Origin: Tricholoma matsutake
Lineage: Eukaryota > Basidiomycota > Agaricomycetes > Agaricales > Tricholomataceae
Reading direction: 5' to 3'
Length of the DNA stretch: 64,000 nt
Assembly (NCBI GenBank): GCA_026075535.2
Contig: AP026548.1
Span: forward strand, 9,238,001 to 9,302,000
Positions 55,107 to 64,000 of this stretch are shown piece by piece; within the stretch, counting starts at the first letter, position 1; each line of letters opens with the position of its first letter. Below the pieces are notes generated by a model. It was not told the origin of the DNA, ran no database searches, and saw only the letters and a list, made by a program, of their open reading frames with translations. Made by a program: the position numbers and the translations under genes.

Positions 55107-56139
55107 TTAAGGCTTCTTGACATTCCTTGCCAATGTGCTTCCGGGTGAGTCTGGTGAGAGGGATGACAAGGTCAGAAGACCTGTGGATGAAACATCAGTA
55201 GAAGTTGCAGAATCCAAGGAAGGATTGGATGTCCTTAACCTTTTGAGGTTCAGGCCAATTGAGGATGGCTTTGACTTTATCTTCGGACATCTGGAGCCCA
55301 TCCGGAGAGAGGATGAACCCCAGGTATTCCATGCCATCTTTATGGAACTCACATTTCTGCAGAGCAGCATAAAGCCCATTTTTTCAGAGTCTCTGGAGAA
55401 CTTCCTTGACGTGAGCCTTATGTTGACTCATGTTGTTGGAGTAGATTAGGATATCGTCAAGGTAGACAATGATGCTGACATCTAATAGGTCACTGAAGAT
55501 GTCATTCATGAGGTGCTGGAAGGCAGCATGTGCATTGGTGAGTCCGAAAGGAACCACCAGCCATTTGAAAGAACCATAGCACGTGCAGAAGGTGGTTTTC
55601 CACTCATCTCCCTCAGCAATGCAGACTAAGTGATAGGCATGCCGGAGGTCAATTTTGGTGAACATGCATGCCTTTCCTGGAGAGTCCAGGAGATCCGAGA
55701 TTAGTGGAAGTGGGTAGCAGTCCTTTTTTGAGATGTGGTTGAGTCCCTGGTAGTTGACACAAAGTCAGAGACTCCCATCCTTTTTCTTGACAATGAGTAT
55801 AGGAGCACTGTGAGGGGATTTGGAGGGGTGGATGAAGCCTGAGCAAACATTTTCTTCAATGAATATTTGGAGGGCCTCGAGCTCAGAGGGAGAGAGGGAG
55901 TACATCCGATCCAGAGGTGGGGGAGCATTATCCTCTGTCTCTATCTTGAGGTTGTAGGGACGGTGTGGAGGAAGGGTGTCAGCTTGTTTATTAAAAACAT
56001 CTGCAAATTCATGATATTCTTCTGGAACATCTGAAATGTCTGGAGGATTTCTGGATGCTACCAAGGATTTAGCCGCCAGTCCTTCCGGGGAGAATGTCAT
56101 ATCCAGGAAGTTTGCTTGCATGCATGTAAGCAGCAGCAT
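55107..56139 (-). pseudogene. Element B reverse transcriptase
   Basis: Starts with the pre-RT segment EYHEFADVFNKQADTLPPHR and MYSLSPSELEALQIFIEENV. A TGA interrupts it after VKKKDGSL, the same position as in element A. The palm reads [20 protein letters not shown] (first Asp) and [20 protein letters not shown], with an intact catalytic box [12 protein letters not shown]. TGAs at 55384-55386 and near 55193 fall where relatives have Arg. The thumb and connection are decayed. Confidence 0.87.
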
Positions 56140-56184
56140 GGATGAAAGAGATCTCAGGAGGTGTAAGTTTTGAGGGTTTCATGG

Positions 56185-56690
56185 TTACAGGGTTTTCACA
56201 GTTTTCTGCTGGAAGATTCGGAGGTGAAGGTGACTCACACAAAATAGGAGAGTCAGAAGACGTCGAGGGGGCAGGACCTCTTTGAGCTGCGGAATGTTTA
56301 TTTGGCCTGAAGACCAGTCAATCAATGGATTGTATTGCTTCAGCCAGTTATGACCAAGTACTGCAGAACAGGAAGAGTCCAGCGAGGTTACATAAAATGT
56401 CAGATTGAACACTTCACCAGACAGAAAGTGACCAGGAGTTCCATGACTTGAGTTATGGTGGAGTTACAAGTTCCATCGAATAGTCGGAGTCTGATCAGAG
56501 GAATGGTTTCAGTACTAAGTTGGTTGTCCTGCACAAATGATGAATCTAGGAAACAATGCGAGGAACCAGAGTTGATAAGAGTTTGGATTTTTAGGGAATG
56601 TTTGGAGAGGGATAGTAGAATGGTAAGGGATTCAGGATCAGAAAGAGCGGACACAATGATAGGTTGTCCCCTCGGCTCAAAGGCCAATTC
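56185..56690 (-). pseudogene. Element B protease
   Basis: From 56687: AFEPRGQPIIVSALSDPESL, then LINSGSSHCFLDSSFVQD, where the catalytic Asp of LIDSGSS is Asn (D-to-N transition). After a frame change near 56400 it resumes as FNLTFYVTSLDSSCSAVLGH and NWLKQYNPLIDW. The copy is cut just upstream, so gag is absent. Confidence 0.84.
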
Positions 56691-57251
56691 ACCATTTCAA
56701 CCACATTCTATCACATCGGCTAACTCCTACGATGTCCCAGATGCAGCATGACCCAGTCTATCGATTGTGATATCATATCGACCACATCGAAACATCACCA
56801 GGGACATTGATCATACTGAAAAACCACATCACACAACCTTAGGACTATCTTGAAAGCCCCCAAGATCCCTCTAAACAACCATCAAACATCCCCAATCAAC
56901 TTCGAACAACCACGACCACAATCAAACATCATTGACCATCATTGAGCATTATCGATTGATATCGAGAGACTATGAGTGACATTGGGGGCAGCATTCATTA
57001 TCTAATGGTGGAATACCATGTGCCAGGAAGTATTCCAACTCATGCTCAAACCTGCTGATAGTAGATCAGCCTTGTTCCAAGTCCCTATCACATACAGAAC
57101 CCGCTGGACAGATTATTGTGAGACTTAGCGCAGTTTATACACAAAGGACAGTCTCTTTTTAGTTCTATACCCTTTATTACTCCTTCATCATATGATATAT
57201 CTATTTCTGTTCAGATTCCAGTCTCCTTTTGGCCTTGTGTCTTAACTCATA
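56691..57251. other. Spacer and possible LTR of element E
   Basis: No gene. Repeated ATCGA/CATCGA-rich words at about 56755-56960. A TGGTGGAATACC start near 57006 could be the LTR edge of element E, but it is not supported by a second copy in the window. Confidence 0.35.
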
Positions 57252-57834
57252 TCTTTTGCCTCATGTTCTACACATGTTTCTCATACCATTTTAGGAAGTT
57301 TCTTTAAAACATATAAAACTCTGTAGTATCTACTTGGAAATACAAGAAATCGTCTTCACATATCGCCTCATATACTGTTCTAAGCATCCGATCTATCCTC
57401 TAAAACAATCTAAGCTTCTACAAGTTTTCTCAATCGATGAGAAACCTCTGCGATCATCGTCGTCCTTGATCTTCCTTTGATCCTCTTATCGTTAGCACTA
57501 GTAACCATTCCAACACTTCATAGCCATCAGCTACAACCTTCGTATACTATTGATCCACCAAAAGTCCTTAGACCTCGCACATTGACCCTCAATGATAAAT
57601 GTCGTTCACCATCCATCTTGTCGATCATCCTCAATATTGATCGATCCTCCATCGGACTGCACCAAACACCTTCGTCTCTTATAGAACTACCTTTACAACT
57701 AATATCAACTAGTCATCTTCCCATAGGTTGGACCATGAACATTCAAAATGTCTCGCACCCTTCCTCTGACTCGTGCAAATATCATTGGTTGCCTCATCAG
57801 CTGTTTTGGTGGTTTTCCCGAGTTGAGTATCATC
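57252..57834 (+). repeat. Element E 5' region, left arm of an inverted repeat
   Basis: This 583-bp segment (leader plus the first gag codons) matches the reverse complement of 63416-64000, with roughly 85-90% identity by eye. It contains ATG 57748. Confidence 0.88.
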
Positions 57835-59382
57835 ATTTTTGAAGCCCACCGTAAGGGTTTCTGAATCATTTCATCGTTGGACCAACCTCGACTTCCTCGG
57901 CTTAGGCCAACACAAGCAAGAAACCTTCGTATCGATACTTGCCACACCTTTGAATCTCTCAAACAATTGGGAGATATTCTAATTCCTGTCTCCAAAGCAG
58001 AATCTACTCATCGTAGACTATTTCCTTCACCTATATCATCGCCTTCAACATCATCATCTACTTCCTCTTCCTCATCATCAACCTCTTCATTCATCCTTCC
58101 AACAACTTTGACACCTCTACCATCCTTTACTCAAGTCTTAACCCCTACCCCTAGAGTCATCGCATTCATGACTACACAAACCGCTATGCCAGCTCGTGGT
58201 CATTCAACTGCTCCAAAATTCAACCCTACTCAACCTCGGGAGCTCCAATGATACTTTGAAGAGCTTGAATTATTGTTCCTGACCTGCAGCGTCACTGAAT
58301 CAAACCTGATGAAGAAACACACTTGTTGCTACCTCGACATTGACTCTTCCAAACTCTGGGAATTGATTCCAGAATATCAGCCAGGCACTTCATTCAACAA
58401 ATTTCGAATGGCAGTACATAAACTCTATCCCAGCTCGGAAGACAAATGCAAGTGGAGCATATCGGACATGGTCAAATTAGTGGGAGAACAGCTGCGTGTT
58501 GGGATATTCGATGCAAACGATCTAGGAATGTATTATTGGGCATTCTACAACATTACTCACTTTTTGCGAGCAAAGAATAGGATCTCGGAAGCCGAGCAAA
58601 GCAGAGCTTACGTTCGAGGATTCCAACCTGGCTTATGGACTCGAATTACTCGATGACTTGAACTCAAATTCCCTGATCATTATCCCGATGATCCATATCC
58701 GCTCAATGACATTCACAATGCAGCAAAATTTGTACTAGCAGGCTCTAACACATCGAACTCAGTAATCCACCAATCAACCTCTTCATCACACTTGACATTG
58801 AATGTCGGAAATATGGTCACCTTGTCACCTGGAACTATTATGATCAAAGCCAAAGATCTAAATGCAATGTTAGAGCGATTTACTAGCACCATTGCTACAC
58901 ATATTGCAGGTACTAAATCTCCTCATGCTAATTCAGCAGACTGACAGGTACACATCAACACACTTCTTTGCATATTCTGCAGTTTATCAGGACATTTTAT
59001 CCCTGACTGTTTGGTTTGTCAGTCAGACTTGAATGAAGGAAAGTGTAAGCAAAATGCGGAAGGAAAGATCATACTTCCAAATGGACAATTCACCCCTCGA
59101 AGTATTCCTGGCAAGTTTATCAAGTTTATCAAGGAATGCATCGACGAATGGTGGAAACATAACCCAGACGCAACACCATCAGCCACACTTTTATTCAGCA
59201 TCGCACCATCAGCACTTTCAACTTCGACTAATTCAACCTCAGCTGCGATCACTTTGATAATGGAGTCTGACACAGTTTCTACATCGGGATCAGAAACAAA
59301 AGGAATTTATCATAACTTGCCATTGACCGCTGACTCCGAAGATAGAATAGCGGCTCTCAAGCGAGAAATATTTGCACTTTGA
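57748..59382 (+). pseudogene. Element E gag
   Basis: Starts MSRTLPLTRANIIGCLISCF. A Ser/Thr-rich stretch (57995-58110) precedes the capsid part (RELQ, TGA, YFEELELLFLTCSVTESNLM; LWELIPEYQPGTSFNKFRMA; YWAFYNITHFLRAKNRISEA), then FPDHYPDDPYPLNDI. A knuckle-like segment (CIFCSLSGHFIPDC; C-x2-C-x4-H-x4-C) lies at about 58972-59013. In-frame TGAs occur at 58249, 58654, 58942 and 59380, each at or next to an expected Arg. There is no TAA or TAG in the gag frame that I could find. Confidence 0.83.
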
Positions 59383-59460
59383 AGTGGTCAACCATTTTCA
59401 TGTCCGAACAAAGAGGTTCAAAGTTCGGTTCCGGTCACGACAATCCCTGTTCCTGCATCT

Positions 59461-60399
59461 TTGACATATGCCCCAGTACCAGCACCATTGACATCTTCAT
59501 TGACAATGGTCAACCCTCTGACTTCAACTACAGCTCCAACATCTACTTCTCCCACATCGACCACTTTGCCATCGACCACCATACCCCCAACGCAAACCTC
59601 GGTACACCCATACGCATTGGTCAGGGAGAATGCCTATTTGCCACCACACAAAAGGAACTTTGCTGGTGCATCAAAGGGTAAGGAGAAAGATGGACCATTG
59701 TATGTGACACAGGCACCCATACAAAATGAGAAAATTGCCCACGATATCTTTTCGCACTCAATGAAGATGCCAATCATCATGCTTACATTGGAAGAACTAC
59801 TCTTGCTTTCACCTGAGGTTTGAACAAAATGGAGAGAACAGGTCACACCAAAACGAGTACCACAAACCAGAAACAATGCCATGAACATGTTCAGTCCCGA
59901 CATGATTATCGTGCCTGACCCATACGAGACCTATATTAGCAGTCTTTGACCTGGTGAAATCCCTCAGCCTTTTGTCGTCGCTAAAGTAACTTCCTCAATT
60001 AGATCAGTTATTATGGATGTTCAGGGTAACAACCAGGTAGAAAGTGTCATTGACCCTGGTTCCTCGATCATATCGATGGCCAAAGATGTCTGTCACAAAC
60101 TCGGTCTAGCATACAACTCCTCAATGTGGCTTCCTATGCAGTCTGCCAATGGCACTGTGGATGAAACATTCGCTTTAGCACGCAACGTGCCCTGTGATCT
60201 TGGTAGAATCACCCTATACATGCAGATACATGTTATTCGGGACCCAGCTTACAATATTTTACTTGGACGACCATTCGATGTCTTAACAGAAAGCGTCATT
60301 AGAAATTATCAGAACAAAGCCCAAACGATCATGATATGTGATCCAAACTCAACTCGGACCGCTACCATTCCCTCGATCCCTAGATCACACCATCGTTGA
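59461..60399 (+). pseudogene. Element E protease region
   Basis: After a Pro/Thr/Ser-rich linker and RENAYLPPHKRNFAGASKGK, the protease reads NNQVESVIDPGSSIISMAKD. The motif is D-P-G rather than D-S-G, which I know as a variant in this group of fungal elements, so it may be functional. The second loop is PAYNILLGRPFDVLTESVIR, like YNILLGRP in other Gypsy proteases. Stops at 59821, 59947 and 60397 are all TGA. Confidence 0.78.
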
Positions 60400-60422
60400 A
60401 AAGTAGTTCGTGAGGATTTTCA

Positions 60423-61780
60423 GTGTTAGAGAATGAAATTTCAGAACAGTGCACTTTCATTATTTCATTTGACTCTTCTGACTTCTCTATATTTATTGAA
60501 CACACTGCAAATATCCCCAAAATCGACTCCTCCAAAGAATTATCTGCAACGCTTTCTGACTTATATTTATGTGCATGCGATGAGTTCCACGTTCCTCGAA
60601 AAGCCTCAATGGTGTTCATACCTATGCAAACTTCTTCACCATATGTTACCCCTTCCTCAGTTATTTCCAACAATCACCAGTCTAGTTATTTATCAATGAA
60701 GAAGATGTATAAATCAGTTGCATGGAAGGTCTGTCCAATCATGGCCAAACTACCCAATCAATCTCAGATTATTCGACACATTGAGGGTGATCCCCTCAAA
60801 GACATGCCTTCACTAAATTCCCATCCTCTGATATTCAAACCAACTCCCCAATATAACCTCAAACGCAAAATCATCATCGATCAAAATCATCCAGGCAATT
60901 TCTTATGGCCTCAAGAATGAGACCTCATGCATGACTTCATTCGAAACCAGCAAGCAGGGTTTGCATGGATGGAAAATGAACGAGGAAGATTTTGACCTGA
61001 TTTCTTCCCCCCTATCAAGTTCCCAGTCATCCCTCACACTCCATGGGTCAAACACAATATCCCCATACCACCTGGTTTGTATGAACAGATCTATGAAATG
61101 CTGAAAAAGAAGATTGAAGCAGGAGTCTATGAGTTGTCAAACTCATCTTATCGATCGCGATGGTTTTGCAATGCAAAAAAAGATGCAAAATCACTCCAAA
61201 TAGTCAATAGTCCACAGTCTTGAGCCGCTAAACCAAGTTATGATTCAGCACTCAGGTGTCATCCTGACTTTCCAGACCCCATTTGGTGCACTTCGCATTG
61301 TCACCTACTGATGGGTTGGACAAACTCAGTTCTGATCTTACACAATGATGTCACTTTCATCCTACAACCCAAAGTCCCTCATATCATCTTCCCTTATATT
61401 GATGACACACCAGTAAAGGGTCCGAGATCGGAATATCAAACGATCGGTGGGTCTTACGAAACAATCACTGACAACTCAGGCATTCGACAGTTTGTATGGG
61501 AGCATTTTGAGAACCTGAATCATATTGTCCAGCGCATGAAGTATTGTGGTGGGACATTCTCAGGACCAAAGTTATTTGCTTGTGTCCCCACAATAATTGC
61601 TTTAGGTCATCGATGCAATATTCAAGGTTGAATGGCTGATCCAACATGTATCGATAAGATTCAGAAGTGGGGTCCATGTCATATGCTCATGGAAGTTAAG
61701 GTGTTCTTAGGAACAATTGGAGTTTGTCAAATTTTTATTCAGAGTTTCGCACATTGAGCAGCTGCACTAATCAACCTTAC
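60423..61780 (+). pseudogene. Element E reverse transcriptase, internally deleted
   Basis: Reads QAGFAWMENERGRF, TGA, DFFP, then HTPWVKHNIPIPPGLYEQIY and NAKKDAKSLQIVNS. A block near 61240 jumps from the primer-grip start to LTFQTPFGALRIVTYLMGWT, so the segment that should hold the first catalytic Asp is deleted. The catalytic box reads FPYIDDTPVKG, intact for the second and third positions. Thumb-like KYCGGTFSGPKLFACVPTII follows. TGA stops continue to 61785. Confidence 0.8.
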
Positions 61781-61790
61781 TTGAAAAGAT

Positions 61791-62327
61791 GTGCCATTCA
61801 AATTTGGCCCATCTCAGGTAGCAGCGCAAGAAGATCTCAAGCAAGTGCTCCTAAACTTGCCAGCCATTCGAGCAATTGACTATATATCGAATGCCCCAGT
61901 CATCCTCACAGTTGATACATTGAGCATTGTGATCAGCTATTTCCTAGCACAATGCGACTGCGATAACCCTCAAAAATGATACTACAGTCAATTCAGCTCA
62001 ATCACACTCAATGACCATGAACCCTGGTTCTCGCAACCAAAACTCGAACTTTATGGTCTATATCAAGCCCTTGGGTCACTTTGTTTATATTTGATAGGGG
62101 TGCAAAACCTTATTGTCGAGGTCAATACAAGGTATATCAAAGGCATGCTCTCAAATCCTGATATCATGCCTAGCACTAGCATCAACCAATGGATTGTTTC
62201 AATTCTAATGTTCCACTTCATGCTAGTTCATGTTGCAGGTATGCACCATGGTCTGGATGGTCTTTCGCAATGTCCTCGACAAACTGAAGATGACAATATT
62301 GAAGTAGAAGAAGAATTTGGTGACTGA
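61791..62327 (+). pseudogene. Element E RNase H-like domain
   Basis: Reads PSQVAAQEDLKQVLLNLPAI, VILTVDTLSIVISYFLAQCD (an Asp where RNase H has DAS), a TGA, then PKLELYGLYQALGSLCLYLI (Glu position) and LIVEVNTRYIKGMLSNPDIM (a D/N change at the third acid), then HHGLDGLSQCPRQ (last Asp in D-G-L-S). The Asp/Glu pattern is only partly kept. Confidence 0.72.
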
Positions 62328-62650
62328 ATCGACAAATTACATGGTTTCATTCACTAAATCAACCCAGTTTCGATTTGACCTTTCCCCTCTCAAGCAACAT
62401 ATCTGACTTTCGCTCAAGCCTCAGATTTCAGTAAGGGGGAGGATGTTTTGTATGAAGATGTACCTTGATTGGACAAAGCAAAGAAAGAAGATGAACAATT
62501 ACTGCTTGTTCATAGATGGTTAGATGATATGGTGCGACCCCCAATCTATCAGATACCAAGTATGCTACCTTTGTGTGATATTGGACTGAGTTCTTCATAG
62601 ATTCTGGAAAACTATGGCAAAAAGATCATCATGGAGAACACAAGATTGCC
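62328..62650 (+). other. Linker between RNase H and integrase of element E
   Basis: Degraded pol linker. Stops are present in all three plus frames. I recognise no motif except decayed R-W-L-D-like words before the finger. Confidence 0.45.
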
Positions 62651-63415
62651 GTGATTCCAGAATGTCGCATTGATAATATCAGGTCATCGCATGACCATAT
62701 CGGACACAAAATGATCTTCACCACAAAGTTTCACATCGCCCTACGATTCTGGTGGCCCAACCTGAAAGCCAATATTGCATGGTACATCCAAATGTGCCAT
62801 TACTGTCAGTTGCGACAGAGTCAAAATCTCCTTATTCCACCAATTGTCACCACCCCCGCCCCTCTATTCGGAAAAGTCTACATCGACACAATGCACATGC
62901 CAACTTCTGGTGGATATCACTATATAGTACAAGGTCAATGTTCAATATCATACTGGCTGGAATTCAGGATGCTTTGCAATGAAACAGTGAAGACCATTGG
63001 CGATTAGATCTTCAAAGAAATGATTTGTCAATGGGGCTCGCTTTATGAGATTGTTACTGACAATGGCCCAGCATTTGTTGCTGCTCTCGAATACTTGGCG
63101 AAGCGCTATCATATCAATCACATTCAGATAAGTGGCTACAATTCTCATGCCTATGGCCTCATCGAACGAGCCCACTTCGACATATGACAGTCACTCTACA
63201 AGGCCATTGATGGAAATCAAACTTGATGGTCAGTGTGGACCTACTTGGTCCTTTGGGCAGAACGTATAACAGTTCGAAAACAAATGGGCTGTTTGCCCTA
63301 TTTTGTGATCACAGGTTCTCATCCACTCATCCCTCTTGACATCTCAGAAGCGACAGATCTACAGCCACCACCCGACTCGATACTTTCCTCCACTGATCTC
63401 ATCACCTGATGCACT
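62651..63415 (+). pseudogene. Element E integrase
   Basis: The finger region is ALRFWWPNLKANIAWYIQMC and CHYCQLRQSQ, then APLFGKVYIDTMHMPTSGGY (first Asp) and YEIVTDNGPAFVAALEYLAK (second Asp), and NSHAYGLIERAHFDI (Glu). All three DDE residues are visible. TAG at 63005 and TGAs at 63185, 63224 and 63407 interrupt it. The end near WAERITVRKQMGCLPYFVIT passes into sequence that is the inverted 5' region of another copy. Confidence 0.86.
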
Positions 63416-64000
63416 GATGATACTCAACCCAGGAAAACCACCAAAACAGCCGATGAGGCAACCAATGATATTTGCATGAGTCAGAGGAAGGGTGCGAGAC
63501 ATTCTGAAGGTTTGTGGTCCAACCTGTGGGAGGACAACTAGTTGGCACTAGTCACAAAGGTAGTTCTATAAGAGATGAAGGTGTTTGATGTGGTCCAATG
63601 GGGTATCAATTGATATCAAGGACAATTGACAAGATCTATGGCAAATGAGTTTTATTGTCGATGGTCGAAGTGTGAATTCCAAGGACCTTTTGATAGGTCG
63701 ATAGTATACAAAGGCTATAACCGATGGCTAGGATGTGTTGGAATGGTTGCTAGTGCTAACGATAAGAGGATTGAAGGAAGATCGAGGATGCGATGATCAC
63801 AGAGGTTTCTTGTCGATCGAGAAAACTCATAGAGACTTAGATTGTTTTTAGAAGATTGATTGGATGCTTAGAACTGTATATGAGACGATAGGTGAAGACG
63901 ATTTCTTGTATTTCCAAGTAGATACTACAGAGTTTTATATGTTTTAAAAGAAACTTCCTAAAATGGTATAAGAAACATTTGTAGAACATGAGGCAAAAGA
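63416..64000 (-). repeat. Inverted copy of the element E 5' region (right arm)
   Basis: Reverse complement of 57252-57834. It includes a minus-strand ATG at 63502 (gag start of a second copy), and the match runs off the end of the window. The second copy faces the first, so the two are convergent. Confidence 0.88.

Larger units (their letters stand above)
52160..56690 (-). mobile_element. Ty3/Gypsy element B, minus strand (same family as A)
   Basis: Protease, RT, complete RNase H, integrase and chromodomain-like end, then the antisense Zn2Cys6 gene, in the same order as element A. Gag and both LTRs are missing. The right edge is inside the protease near 56690. Confidence 0.85.
57252..63415 (+). 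mobile_element. Gypsy-type element E, plus strand
   Basis: 5' leader, gag, protease, RT, RNase H and integrase on the plus strand, ending abruptly at 63415. The integrase is followed directly by an inverted copy of the element's own 5' region (63416-64000). In-frame stops are almost all TGA, and several sit at expected arginines. The family also occurs as the fragment at 34479-35232. Confidence 0.85.

Noticed and set aside
1..64000. Recoding of UGA as a sense codon
   Set aside because: TGAs recur at Arg sites, but the one intact host gene ends normally and other lesions (frameshifts, deletions, TAG, D-to-N changes) coexist. CGA decay explains it more simply.

Overview
The window looks like transposon-rich heterochromatin from a filamentous basidiomycete, most likely an Agaricomycete (mushroom-forming fungus). 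The reasons are short 45-90 bp introns with GT...CTAAC...AG signals, a KDZ transposase with a CxC2-type cysteine cluster, Tad1-like LINE remains, and many chromodomain Ty3/Gypsy elements of the kind common in mushrooms. I see no rRNA, tRNA, CRISPR array or bacterial-type operon. Almost every coding region is broken, and only one ordinary host-type gene looks intact: a small secreted protein at 33031-33432.

Layout. 1-3930: 3' part of a + strand Ty3/Gypsy element ending in a polypurine tract and a 402-bp LTR. 4267-6650: 5'-truncated LINE (reverse transcriptase, RNase H, zinc knuckle, A22 tail). 6944-8245: broken minus-strand gag-like gene. 8674-31078: a nested structure. A TIR element (8682-31070, candidate 8-bp duplication CATGGTTT) carries a minus-strand MULE-like transposase gene. 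That gene is split by an LTR retrotransposon (10157-17335) and by an 11.2-kb KDZ transposon (17846-29044, candidate 8-bp duplication ATATATCA). The KDZ transposase gene is itself split by a 743-bp solo LTR (25737-26479) with a perfect 5-bp duplication, CATGA. 31071-34160: the only host-like stretch. 34163-64000: truncated Gypsy elements on both strands with almost no paired LTRs. A 585-bp inverted copy of the leftmost element's 5' end closes the window.

Two related minus-strand Gypsy copies (about 38525-44078 and 52160-56690) each carry, beyond the 3' end of pol and on the opposite strand, a gene for a protein with a coiled coil, basic nuclear-signal-like stretches and a complete Zn2Cys6 binuclear cluster split by an intron at the same codon position. 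This antisense transcription-factor-like gene is the most unusual recurring arrangement in the window.

Decay is consistent across unrelated elements. Most in-frame stops are TGA, and many sit where the family has arginine, as expected from C-to-T change of CGA codons at methylated CpG. Several copies also lack pol segments that carry catalytic residues. Calls come from reading motifs and gene order by eye. Element boundaries without a stated repeat or duplication are approximate.
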